Below the pieces are notes generated by a model. That model did not search any database. It worked only from the letters and a program-made list of their open reading frames with translations, and had not been told where the DNA came from. This document shows, in pieces, positions 8,282-16,035 of a stretch of DNA of 64,000 bases. The DNA lies in NCBI GenBank assembly GCA_964460905.1, contig CAYWRM010000009.1, positions 51,888-115,887 on the forward strand. Direction: 5' to 3'. A program made the translations under genes and the position numbers. The stretch's first letter is position 1. Every line of letters starts with the position of its first letter. Source of the DNA: GCA-002708315 sp964460905 (GTDB lineage: Bacteria; Bacteroidota; Bacteroidia; Bacteroidales; F082).

Positions 8282-9007
8282 CTAAAGAAACTTCTTTTTA
8301 ACAAATTCATCAAAAATTTCTTTATACTGTTTGCTAATTGGAATACGTTCTTTCCCAAAAAGTATACGGTCGCGTTCAATAGTCTTAATTTTATTTAATG
8401 AAACAATGAAGGAACGGTGGACACGCATAAATTTATCTGTTGGTAATTTTTTTTCTAAAGATTTCATCGTTGCATGAAAAACAAGTGGTTTTGATGATCT
8501 TTCAGTATACAGTTTCACATAATCTTTTAGTCCCTCAATATATAAAATATCATTATACTCAATTCGCTGTATCTGGTAATCGGCTTTAATAAACAGATAG
8601 TTTTCGTCCGTTTCAATTGGTTTATTTGGAGATGCTGATTTTAATAAATCAAAATGTTCTTTTGCATGCATGACAGAATTAAGGAAAACCTCATAACTAA
8701 TGGGCTTTAATAAATAATCGAGCGCATGAAGTTGAAAACCTTCTACAGCATATTTATCGTATGCTGTAGTAAAAATTATTTTACAATCTTCGTTCAGTGT
8801 TCGGGCAAACTCAACACCTGTCAAATCGGGCATTTTAATATCCAGTAAAATAAGCTGTACTGGGTTTTCCTCTAAAAATTCCATGGCATCAATGGGATTG
8901 TCATACTCTCCGCAAAGCTCCAGAAACGGAGTTTTGTTAATGTACGAAACTATCAACCCTAAAGCTAATGGTTCATCATCGATGGCTATGCAAGTAATTT
9001 TGTTCAT
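8282..9007 (-). CDS. LytTR-family response regulator
   Basis: The 241-residue protein has an N-terminal receiver domain (1-120) with the acid pocket IDDE (9-12), phospho-acceptor D56 in LLDIKMP, and the conserved lysine in LLKPI. A C-terminal LytTR DNA-binding domain (about 138-241) contains FIKADYQIQRI, the YIEGLKDYVKLY segment and FMRVHRSFIVSLNKI. It is the cognate partner of the adjacent LytS-type kinase, whose stop it overlaps by 4 bases. By position it is the last gene of the efflux run, so the efflux genes or envelope functions are its likely targets. That is inference, since no operator repeat was identified. Confidence 0.92.
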   Translation of the reverse strand: MNKITCIAIDDEPLALGLIVSYINKTPFLELCGEYDNPIDAMEFLEENPVQLILLDIKMPDLTGVEFARTLNEDCKIIFTTAYDKYAVEGFQLHALDYLLKPISYEVFLNSVMHAKEHFDLLKSASPNKPIETDENYLFIKADYQIQRIEYNDILYIEGLKDYVKLYTERSSKPLVFHATMKSLEKKLPTDKFMRVHRSFIVSLNKIKTIERDRILFGKERIPISKQYKEIFDEFVKKKFL

Positions 9008-10074
9008 ATTTCTAAATCTAATGGAATGGTTAAATGAACAATATACTGGCTTCTATCCTTATCTATTTTTAGCTCTGCCAGATTGCCGTAAATTAGTTCT
9101 AAGCGCTTTTTTATATTTACAATGCCAATCCCACCTTTTATATGGTTGGATTCCTTCTTGTTTACGGGAATACTGTTAGTACATGCAAAAATAATTTTAT
9201 TATTCTCAGCTTTAAGCGATATTGAAATAAATGAGTTTTCACGATAGCTTATACCATGCTTAAAAGCGTTTTCAATAAAAGGTATAAATAACAAGGGTGG
9301 TATTTTGGCATCGGGCAGCTTAGTGTCTATATTCACATTCAATTTAATTTTTGAAGTGAGCCTTTGCTGCATTAGCTCAATGTAATTTCGTATAAAATCA
9401 AATTCTTTTTTTAGTTCAACTTTTTTTATGTCCGAATCATAAATTAAGTATCTCATTAATCCCGATAGTTTCTCTACTGACTTTTGGGCTTTGGAGCTAT
9501 CGATGGCAATAAGTGCGTAGATATTGTTTAAAGAGTTAAAGAAAAAATGTGGGCTGATTTGGTTTTTAAGGAATGCTAATTCAGAATCAACCCGGACTTT
9601 TTCTATCTCTTTTTGTTTTGTTTCATTTTTTCTAAGTTGCTGAATTATTGCCATTCCGCTGCTAAAACCAAGTACAACCAACAATAAAAAAAAGTTGTCG
9701 ACAAGTTTAGGATGCAAGTCAAAAGTCTTTTTTTGGGGAGCAATTCTTCTCCCATTTATGTTTTCATGCATTAAACTGTCTAATTGCAATAAATCATATA
9801 GATATTGTGATGTGATAAGCAATAAAATGGCAAACAGTAATATGACTCCAAAGAAATATATTTTTCTTTTTTCAAAGAAAAAACGAGGTACAATGACTAA
9901 GTAATTAACGTAGAAAGCTACAATCATAAAAATTAATTGGTAGTAGTAGCTATACATCCAAAAAGTAGCCCGATCGTTATTTCTGTCAAATACAAAAAGT
10001 GGGAGAATGGAAAAAAGCAATAATCCAACAATATGAGGTAACCATTTTTCTATTCTGTTTTTAGAAATTTCCAT
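9004..10074 (-). CDS. LytS/YehU-type sensor histidine kinase
   Basis: The 356-residue kinase has four membrane segments (about residues 11-29, 45-63, 72-90 and 125-144), a short linker coil, and the His_kinase domain with QISPHFFFNSLNNIY (phospho-accepting H176). The ATPase part has the N-box LLFIPFIENAFKHGI and a G-box in GGIGIVNIKKRL. It lacks a large periplasmic sensor, so it probably senses a membrane or envelope signal. It overlaps the LytTR regulator gene by 4 bases and forms a two-component pair with it. The phosphorelay is inferred from family knowledge. Confidence 0.92.
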   Translation of the reverse strand: MEISKNRIEKWLPHIVGLLLFSILPLFVFDRNNDRATFWMYSYYYQLIFMIVAFYVNYLVIVPRFFFEKRKIYFFGVILLFAILLLITSQYLYDLLQLDSLMHENINGRRIAPQKKTFDLHPKLVDNFFLLLVVLGFSSGMAIIQQLRKNETKQKEIEKVRVDSELAFLKNQISPHFFFNSLNNIYALIAIDSSKAQKSVEKLSGLMRYLIYDSDIKKVELKKEFDFIRNYIELMQQRLTSKIKLNVNIDTKLPDAKIPPLLFIPFIENAFKHGISYRENSFISISLKAENNKIIFACTNSIPVNKKESNHIKGGIGIVNIKKRLELIYGNLAELKIDKDRSQYIVHLTIPLDLEI

Positions 10075-10223
10075 TTTGTAAATTTAATATTTTAAAAGAT
10101 TGCCGATACAAATTATTTAATCGATTTCACTATTAGAGTCCTAGTGCTTTAATAATTCAGATAAGGACCCCAATAGATAATTTCAAAATAGAACCATCTA
10201 TGGGGGATACTACTTGAAATTAA

Positions 10224-10565
10224 TTATTTTTCTTTTTGTTTTTTACCAGGTCTTGCTGGTGGAGGAGCAAGCTTTCTTATTTCTTCGAAATTAAATCCAG
10301 CATCATTGATTGCATCTTCAACCCCTTTACCTCCTGGAATCTTATCATCTCTGATTGCATCCATAATAGCTTTAGCATCATCTTCTGTTAGAGATTTACT
10401 GTCGTATTTAGCTAAAATTTTGTTCACTTTTTTTGTTTGAGCTTTAGTTAGTGTGTTAACCTGCTCCTGTGGAGGTTTTCGCTCCTGACGTTCTTGAGCC
10501 ATTAGCGAGTTGAAATTTATGGTTATTAAACCAATTAGTACGATAATTAAAATTTGTTTTTTCAT
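10224..10565 (-). CDS. small secreted charged protein encoded between efflux and two-component genes
   Basis: The 113-residue product has a signal peptide (MKKQILIIVLIGLITINFNS, cleavage near MAQ). A charged mature domain has a repeated helix pattern (AQTKKVNKILAKYDSKSLTE and a following DDAKAIMDAIRDDKIPGG segment), and the tail is rich in Pro and Lys (APPPARPGKKQ). I recognise no family. Its position between the MacB permease and the LytS kinase on the same strand suggests a periplasmic or secreted accessory of the efflux/sensing module, for example a stress sensor. No cysteine or lipobox is present, so it is probably soluble. Confidence 0.65.
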   Translation of the reverse strand: MKKQILIIVLIGLITINFNSLMAQERQERKPPQEQVNTLTKAQTKKVNKILAKYDSKSLTEDDAKAIMDAIRDDKIPGGKGVEDAINDAGFNFEEIRKLAPPPARPGKKQKEK

Positions 10566-10615
10566 TTTACTAAAATTTAAAGTTTATTAATAAATAAAAT
10601 TTGATAATTGCATTA

Positions 10616-11836
10616 TTATTCGTGCCTTAGAGCTTCAATAGGATTTAGTGCTGATGCTTTGCGTGCAGGATACCACCCAAAAAACACCCCAATAAATGTG
10701 CAAAACAAAAAAGATAATAGAATGGAATCTGTCGTAATTAACACGGGCCATCCCAATACATTTTCTACAATGTTTGATACTACAATTCCTAATATAACAC
10801 CAATTACTCCACCTAAGATGCTCAGCAACAGAGCCTCCAAAAGGAACTGCCGAAGTATATCTTTCCCCTTGCCTCCAATAGCCATTCTTAATCCAATTTC
10901 CCGTGTGCGTTCGGTAACCGACACATACATAATGTTCATAATCCCAATACCTCCTACAACTAACGAAATTGCTGCAATAGAACCTAATAACACCAACATC
11001 ATCTCTGATATTGATCCAAAATTGCTAATCAGTTCTTCTTGCGTTCTTATTTCAAAATCATCGTCTTCACTATCTTTTAATTTATGAGATAAGCGTAAGA
11101 GCTCGGTTATTTCTGCACTTGTTTCAGTAATCTGTTCTTCCGATTTAGCAGATATAACAATGGCACGTAAAAACGTTTGTCTAAAAAGTCGTTTCATTAC
11201 TGTTGTATAGGGTGCAAGTACCATATCGTCCTGATCTTGTCCAAAAGTATTATCGCCTTTCTCTTTTAGAGTACCAATTATCTTAAACGGAATTTTATTA
11301 AATCTAATGGTTTTTCCAATCGGGTCTTCATCTTCGCTAAAGATATTCTCAATTATTGTTTGTCCGATTAAACAAACTTTGGCAGCACTTTTGATTTCTT
11401 TTAATGTATAAATGCGCCCAGTTTCAATCTCGTATTTTTTTATAAAAGGATAATCCTCATTTCCGCTGTAAATTTGAGTAGGCCAGTTATTGGAACCATA
11501 AACAATCTGACCGCTTCCATCTATTTCCGGTGAAACGGCATCTATTAATATGCTGTTATTTTTTAAATAAGTCACATCTTCAACAACAAGAGTGTGTGAT
11601 GCTGAACGCCCCTGATGTACACCACCACGGTTTTGACTTGCCGGCATTACATTTATTAGGTTGGTGCCCATTGAGGAAATAGTTTCACGAATACTAGCAT
11701 TCGATCCCTGGCCAATGGCTAACATTGCAATTACAGCAGCTACACCTATTACAATGCCAAGCATGGTTAAAAACGAACGCATTTTATTTCGTCTAATGGC
11801 AGCTATGGCTATCTTAAATAAATTAAAAAGTTTCAT
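10616..11836 (-). CDS. MacB-like ABC transporter permease
   Basis: The 406-residue protein has the MacB/FtsX permease plan. One membrane helix lies near the N-terminus (about 20-42, MRSFLTMLGIVIGVAAVIAM). A large periplasmic MacB_PCD domain follows (about 45-270), and three C-terminal helices are present (about 285-310, 330-355 and 370-390). The segment VSVTERTREIGLRMAIGGKG is the cytoplasmic coupling loop. The ATPase is encoded separately, immediately upstream (24-base gap), so this is a split MacB. With the MacA-like and TolC-like proteins it should form a tripartite efflux pump for macrolides, peptides or lipids. The substrate is unknown. Confidence 0.9.
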   Translation of the reverse strand: MKLFNLFKIAIAAIRRNKMRSFLTMLGIVIGVAAVIAMLAIGQGSNASIRETISSMGTNLINVMPASQNRGGVHQGRSASHTLVVEDVTYLKNNSILIDAVSPEIDGSGQIVYGSNNWPTQIYSGNEDYPFIKKYEIETGRIYTLKEIKSAAKVCLIGQTIIENIFSEDEDPIGKTIRFNKIPFKIIGTLKEKGDNTFGQDQDDMVLAPYTTVMKRLFRQTFLRAIVISAKSEEQITETSAEITELLRLSHKLKDSEDDDFEIRTQEELISNFGSISEMMLVLLGSIAAISLVVGGIGIMNIMYVSVTERTREIGLRMAIGGKGKDILRQFLLEALLLSILGGVIGVILGIVVSNIVENVLGWPVLITTDSILLSFLFCTFIGVFFGWYPARKASALNPIEALRHE

Positions 11837-11860
11837 TATTTCTCAATTTGTGCTGTTAAT

Positions 11861-12619
11861 CTAATTATCAAAAACATAAGTTTCGTCTTTTAATTGAGCA
11901 AGAACATCAACTGCATTTTGCCTATTTCTTATCATCTTATCTTTAACGATATAGCCATCGCGAAAAAATACATTGCGATTGGTTAATACAGCAATATCGG
12001 GTTCATGGGTAACAAAACAAATTGTCATCCCATTATCGTTTAACTCCTGAAAAAGGGCCATAATTTCAAAGGATGTACGTGTATCAAGGTTTCCAGTTGC
12101 TTCGTCAGCAAAAATAACCACCGGACTATTTACCATTGAGCGTGCAATAGCCACTCGTTGCTGTTGTCCACCCGACATTTGATTGGATAAATGCTTCATT
12201 CTATCTTTTAGCCCAACAGAAATTAATGCTTGTTCTGCTTTTTCTTTTCGTTCGGCATTGCTAACTAAAGGGTTGTACAATAAAGGTAATTCTACATTTT
12301 CAAGTGCCGATGTCCGTGGCAATAGGTTGTATGATTGAAATACGAATCCCAGCTTTTGATTACGAATATCTGCTAGTTGGTTTTTATTTAAGGATTTTAT
12401 ATTTTCTCCGTCCAGAAAATAATCGCCTTCAGTAGGTAAATCAAGGCATCCAAGTATGTTTAGCAGAGTAGATTTACCAGAACCACTTGCACCCATTATA
12501 GCAACAAACTCGCCTTTCGAAATAGATAAATCTACTCTCCGAAGTGCTTTGATTGTTTCCTCTCCAACATAATAGTTTTTATGCAGGTTTTTTATTGATA
12601 TGATTTCTTTGTTATCCAT
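11861..12619 (-). CDS. MacB/LolD-like ABC transporter ATPase
   Basis: The 252-residue ATPase carries Walker A GASGSGKST (43-51), a Q-loop (FVFQSYNLLPR), the signature MSGGQQQR, Walker B VVIFADEAT, and the H-loop FVTHEPD. Length and motifs fit the MacB/LolD branch. It sits between the MacA-like and permease genes and must drive the permease encoded next. A C-terminal extension of about 20 residues (QNAVDVLAQLKDETYVF) lies beyond the usual end. Confidence 0.92.
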   Translation of the reverse strand: MDNKEIISIKNLHKNYYVGEETIKALRRVDLSISKGEFVAIMGASGSGKSTLLNILGCLDLPTEGDYFLDGENIKSLNKNQLADIRNQKLGFVFQSYNLLPRTSALENVELPLLYNPLVSNAERKEKAEQALISVGLKDRMKHLSNQMSGGQQQRVAIARSMVNSPVVIFADEATGNLDTRTSFEIMALFQELNDNGMTICFVTHEPDIAVLTNRNVFFRDGYIVKDKMIRNRQNAVDVLAQLKDETYVFDN

Positions 12620-12703
12620 TTTTAATAATTATAAATTTTCTCACTTCTCATATCTTCTTTCTTAATTAGTAATTGTCCACAATACTTTTATCTAAGAATC
12701 TAA

Positions 12704-14017
12704 TTATCTTGGTGGACCACCAGGACCACCACCTTTACCACCAGATCTTTCCTGAACAAATGGACTTTTTTGCTCATCATCTTTTTGAGTCGCATCATCA
12801 TCAACAGAACTGCTGGTGAATTCAAAAGAAGTAACAACTATCTCACCTTCCTCTAATCCTGAGATTACCTCAATATTTGAACCATCATCAATACCTACAT
12901 CAATTACAACCGGATGCATATGATCACCGTTTTTTACCCAAACCATTTTATGTGAATCGTCTAATTCCGGCATTGGTCTTTGAGGAGGTTTAGGCCTGCT
13001 TTCATCGTTCATTGCCATAGGCTCACTCGATGGTGGTTTTTGCTGTTGATCTGATAAACTACTCATGTAATCATCTAATAATTGTCGGTTAGGAGAAAAA
13101 CGAGCAGCCTTTGCTGCTATCAATAGTACATCGCTTGCCTCTTCAACATAAGTGGTTATGCTTGCTGTCATTCCCGGTTTTAATTTTAAATCAGGATTAC
13201 TTACCGTGATAATTACAATATAGGTAATCACATTAGACGATTCGTTCGGCTGTAAGCGGATCTCCGACACTTCACCATCAAAGGTAAGGTCAGGAAATGC
13301 GTCAACTGTAAATTCAACTCGCTGTTGTTGTTTTACCATACCTATATCAGCTTCATCAATATCTGCTTCCACCTGCATTACCGATAGCATATTAGTAATC
13401 GTAAAAAGTTCAGGTGTATTCATGCTTGAAGCAACAGTTTGCCCTTCTTCAACAGCACGGTTAAGCACTATTCCATCAATTGGAGAATAAATAGTAGCAT
13501 AGCTTAAATTACGAGCAGATCTATCCAAATTAGCATTTGCTGATTTTACAGATGCTTTGCTTTTTCTAAAGTTATAAATTGCCAAATCGTAATCACTTTG
13601 AGATAGTAAATCTTTATCAAAAAGAACTTTTGTTCGAGTCCAATTGGATTTTTGATAATCATATTCAGCTTGAGCATTATCCAAATCAGCCTGGGCATTT
13701 TCGAGGCTCGATTGCAAGGTGGATTTATCAAGTTCGGCAATAAGCTGGCCTTTTTTAACAACGGAATTAAAATCAACATATAGTTTTTCTATAACTCCCG
13801 AAACCTGTGTTCCAACAACAACTGTATTGGTTGCCTCTAAGGTTCCTGTGGCAGTTATAGCATTGCTTACTGACCCTTTTTTCACAATTTCTGTTTCAAA
13901 AACATATTCATTATTAATTTTTCCCCATGATATATATGTAAATGAGGCTATGGCAATTATGATTAAGGCTATTGCTGATATTAACAGTTTCCTACGTTTT
14001 AAATTTATTTTTTTCAT
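12704..14017 (-). CDS. MacA-like periplasmic adaptor (HlyD/RND family)
   Basis: The 437-residue protein has an N-terminal membrane anchor (about 10-30), a biotinyl-lipoyl half-motif (NAITATGTLEATNTVVVG), a coiled-coil hairpin (about 90-170, with LENAQADLDNAQAEYDYQKS), the second lipoyl half (IYSPIDGIVLNRAVEEGQTV), then beta-barrel and membrane-proximal domains. The C-terminal part has an inserted Pro/Met-rich stretch (QQKPPSSEPMAMNDESRPKP) and a Gly-rich tail. These low-complexity segments are unusual for MacA. It bridges the MacB-like permease to the TolC-like channel encoded immediately upstream. Confidence 0.9.
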   Translation of the reverse strand: MKKINLKRRKLLISAIALIIIAIASFTYISWGKINNEYVFETEIVKKGSVSNAITATGTLEATNTVVVGTQVSGVIEKLYVDFNSVVKKGQLIAELDKSTLQSSLENAQADLDNAQAEYDYQKSNWTRTKVLFDKDLLSQSDYDLAIYNFRKSKASVKSANANLDRSARNLSYATIYSPIDGIVLNRAVEEGQTVASSMNTPELFTITNMLSVMQVEADIDEADIGMVKQQQRVEFTVDAFPDLTFDGEVSEIRLQPNESSNVITYIVIITVSNPDLKLKPGMTASITTYVEEASDVLLIAAKAARFSPNRQLLDDYMSSLSDQQQKPPSSEPMAMNDESRPKPPQRPMPELDDSHKMVWVKNGDHMHPVVIDVGIDDGSNIEVISGLEEGEIVVTSFEFTSSSVDDDATQKDDEQKSPFVQERSGGKGGGPGGPPR

Positions 14018-14051
14018 ATCTATTTTATTTCGTGGTTTTTATGGCAACCAA

Positions 14052-15386
14052 CTAAAAAATTATGCTTTTGCCCATATAATAATCAATAATTTTATTTTGC
14101 AGTAACACATTATATTTTGTTTGTGTTAGTTTATTTTCAGCAGTAACTAAATTGTTTTTTGAGGTTAGAAAATCAACTGAATTTATCATGCCTTGTGTAA
14201 ACATTTCATCTGAAAGATGATACGACTCATTTTCTGCATCGTATTGTTCTTGTAGTGCCAAATAGTTACTGCTTGCTGTTTGATAATCAATACAAGCTTG
14301 TTCAATATATTTTCGCAGATCATTTTTTAAATCAATTAAAGTGAGCTCCTCATTTTGAGTTTGTATATTGGCAATTGTTACATTGGTTTTAACTTTTTTT
14401 CGTTGAAAAATTGGGACTGAAAGTGAAAGACCAATTGTTGGAACTACTTTATTGGAAAACTGTTCGCTAAAATTATTATACTGCATAGCACTATTATATC
14501 CTGTTCCAATACTTCCTCCTAATGATAATTGAGGCAAAGCGTCAGCTTTTGCTATTTTTATGTTCATTTCGGTACTTTCCAGATACAATTTGGCCGATTT
14601 AATTGATGGTTGTAATCCTAAAGCGATATTGTAAATTAAATTAGCATCGGTTTCAGGTGTGTGTTTTATTAAGGAATCAATATTTGGCTCCTGTATAGTA
14701 AAAGAATAATCAATAGGCATATTCATCAATTGCATTAAGGCAACTAGATTTATTCTAAGTGTATTTTCTGCATCAATAAAGGTAGCTTTATCAGAAGCAT
14801 ATTGTGACTTTATATTTAAGAAATCAGAAGTGGAAATAATTCCCGCCGACTTTCGTGCTTCTGCTAATTCTAATTGTTTTTCAGTTGATTTAAGCTGAGC
14901 ATCGTAGTTTTCAACATTCTCAACAGCAAGTAGAGCAACTATATATGACGAAAGCACATTTAAACTGATTAGTTCCTTTTGAGTTTGAATATCGGTTTCT
15001 GATGCCGTAAGATTAGTTTTACCCTGAGTTATGGTATTTTTCAGCTTTGCCCCATTGTATAAGGTTATTTCAGAACCTAACGAAATTGAAAGATTGGCAC
15101 TATTACTATTTGTCCAGATTCCTTCCGTTTCGTTATATTGATAATTACGTGATGAACTTAAGCTTTGATTACCAGTAAAATATAAATTTGGTTGGCGCTC
15201 AGCTTTTGATCTAATCAGATAAGCATCTTGGATCTTAACACTATTGTTTGCCCTGCCTATGTCAGTGCTATTTTCCCATGCATAAACTATGCATTCTTCT
15301 ACAGAGAATGGTTGTTTTTGTGCTATTAGAAATTCAGGAATAATACTTAGTATAATTATCTGAACTAAAATTATGTGCTTCATCAT
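14052..15386 (-). CDS. TolC-like outer-membrane efflux channel
   Basis: I start at the ATG at 15386 (MMKHIILVQIIILSIIPEFL), nine codons inside the longest frame, because it begins a proper signal peptide; the ATG at 15383 is equally possible. The mature protein, beginning near QKQPFSVEECIVYAWENS, has the two OEP repeats expected of TolC: alternating long helices and short beta segments (ANLSISLGSEITLYNGAKL and PTIGLSLSVPIFQRKKVKT). Length is normal for the family. As the first gene of the efflux run it supplies the exit duct for the MacA/MacB-like pump. Confidence 0.9.
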   Translation of the reverse strand: MMKHIILVQIIILSIIPEFLIAQKQPFSVEECIVYAWENSTDIGRANNSVKIQDAYLIRSKAERQPNLYFTGNQSLSSSRNYQYNETEGIWTNSNSANLSISLGSEITLYNGAKLKNTITQGKTNLTASETDIQTQKELISLNVLSSYIVALLAVENVENYDAQLKSTEKQLELAEARKSAGIISTSDFLNIKSQYASDKATFIDAENTLRINLVALMQLMNMPIDYSFTIQEPNIDSLIKHTPETDANLIYNIALGLQPSIKSAKLYLESTEMNIKIAKADALPQLSLGGSIGTGYNSAMQYNNFSEQFSNKVVPTIGLSLSVPIFQRKKVKTNVTIANIQTQNEELTLIDLKNDLRKYIEQACIDYQTASSNYLALQEQYDAENESYHLSDEMFTQGMINSVDFLTSKNNLVTAENKLTQTKYNVLLQNKIIDYYMGKSIIF

Positions 15387-15413
15387 ATAACCTTTGAATA
15401 AATTTCGAAACAA

Positions 15414-16035
15414 AGATTCATGTATTTAGATGTACGAAACAATTAGTTTAGACTATTGCTGTATAATTTTAGAAGTTTGATAGTTTTTTATCGATGAGTG
15501 TTTCGGAAAATTACTTAACTATTGTAGTTTTCAATTGTGTCTGAGAATTCTAAATTGTAAATTGAACTTTTTTGCAAATTTAGCGTTGCTGATTGTGTCT
15601 CCACTTGGCAAAGTTCAAACAAGTTTGGTTTTGCTCTCGTTTTTGCAACAATTTGGTTTGAGGGTTAACCTGTGTGAATTACAATTGAAAATCACGAACA
15701 TCAACTAAGTTTGTAATATCTGTGAGTAAATGTGCAATGTTGGTGAGCTACCCCAACTTTTCCGAAGGGCAGAAGCGTGTGGGTAAAAAACTAATTTTTT
15801 ATTACACCAACCTTCAATTAATGACCTAATATAATTTATCCGTTTTTTTAAAATTTCTAATCAAGCTAATTCTGTTCAATTTGGTCTTTCAGCCTTGTAT
15901 AAAACGGAACTGAATGTTGAGTGAATACCGAACTCAATTCAACTTTGGATATTGGGCGTTCAACATTCAATATTTGAAAAAGGAATAATACTTATGACTC
16001 TTACAGGTCGTACCGACTCTGGAAGGTCTGATAGA
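15414..16035. other. 620-base intergenic region, no gene recognised
   Basis: This stretch lies between the TolC-like start and the stop of the DnaE-type polymerase, both on the minus strand. It should therefore hold the polymerase transcript's end and the promoter of the efflux operon. I saw no tRNA, no clear terminator and no supported frame. A short inverted repeat (GTCG-TAC-CGAC) lies near 16008-16018. Confidence 0.5.

Noticed and set aside
10608..11087. 159-codon plus-strand frame
   Set aside because: It is antisense to the C-terminal membrane region of the MacB-like permease and has low-complexity Ile/Pro/Asn content. The permease is clearly the real gene.
15414..16035. tRNA or small RNA gene in the large gap
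   Set aside because: No T-loop or anticodon-stem pattern was found on either strand, and no terminator supports an independent transcript.
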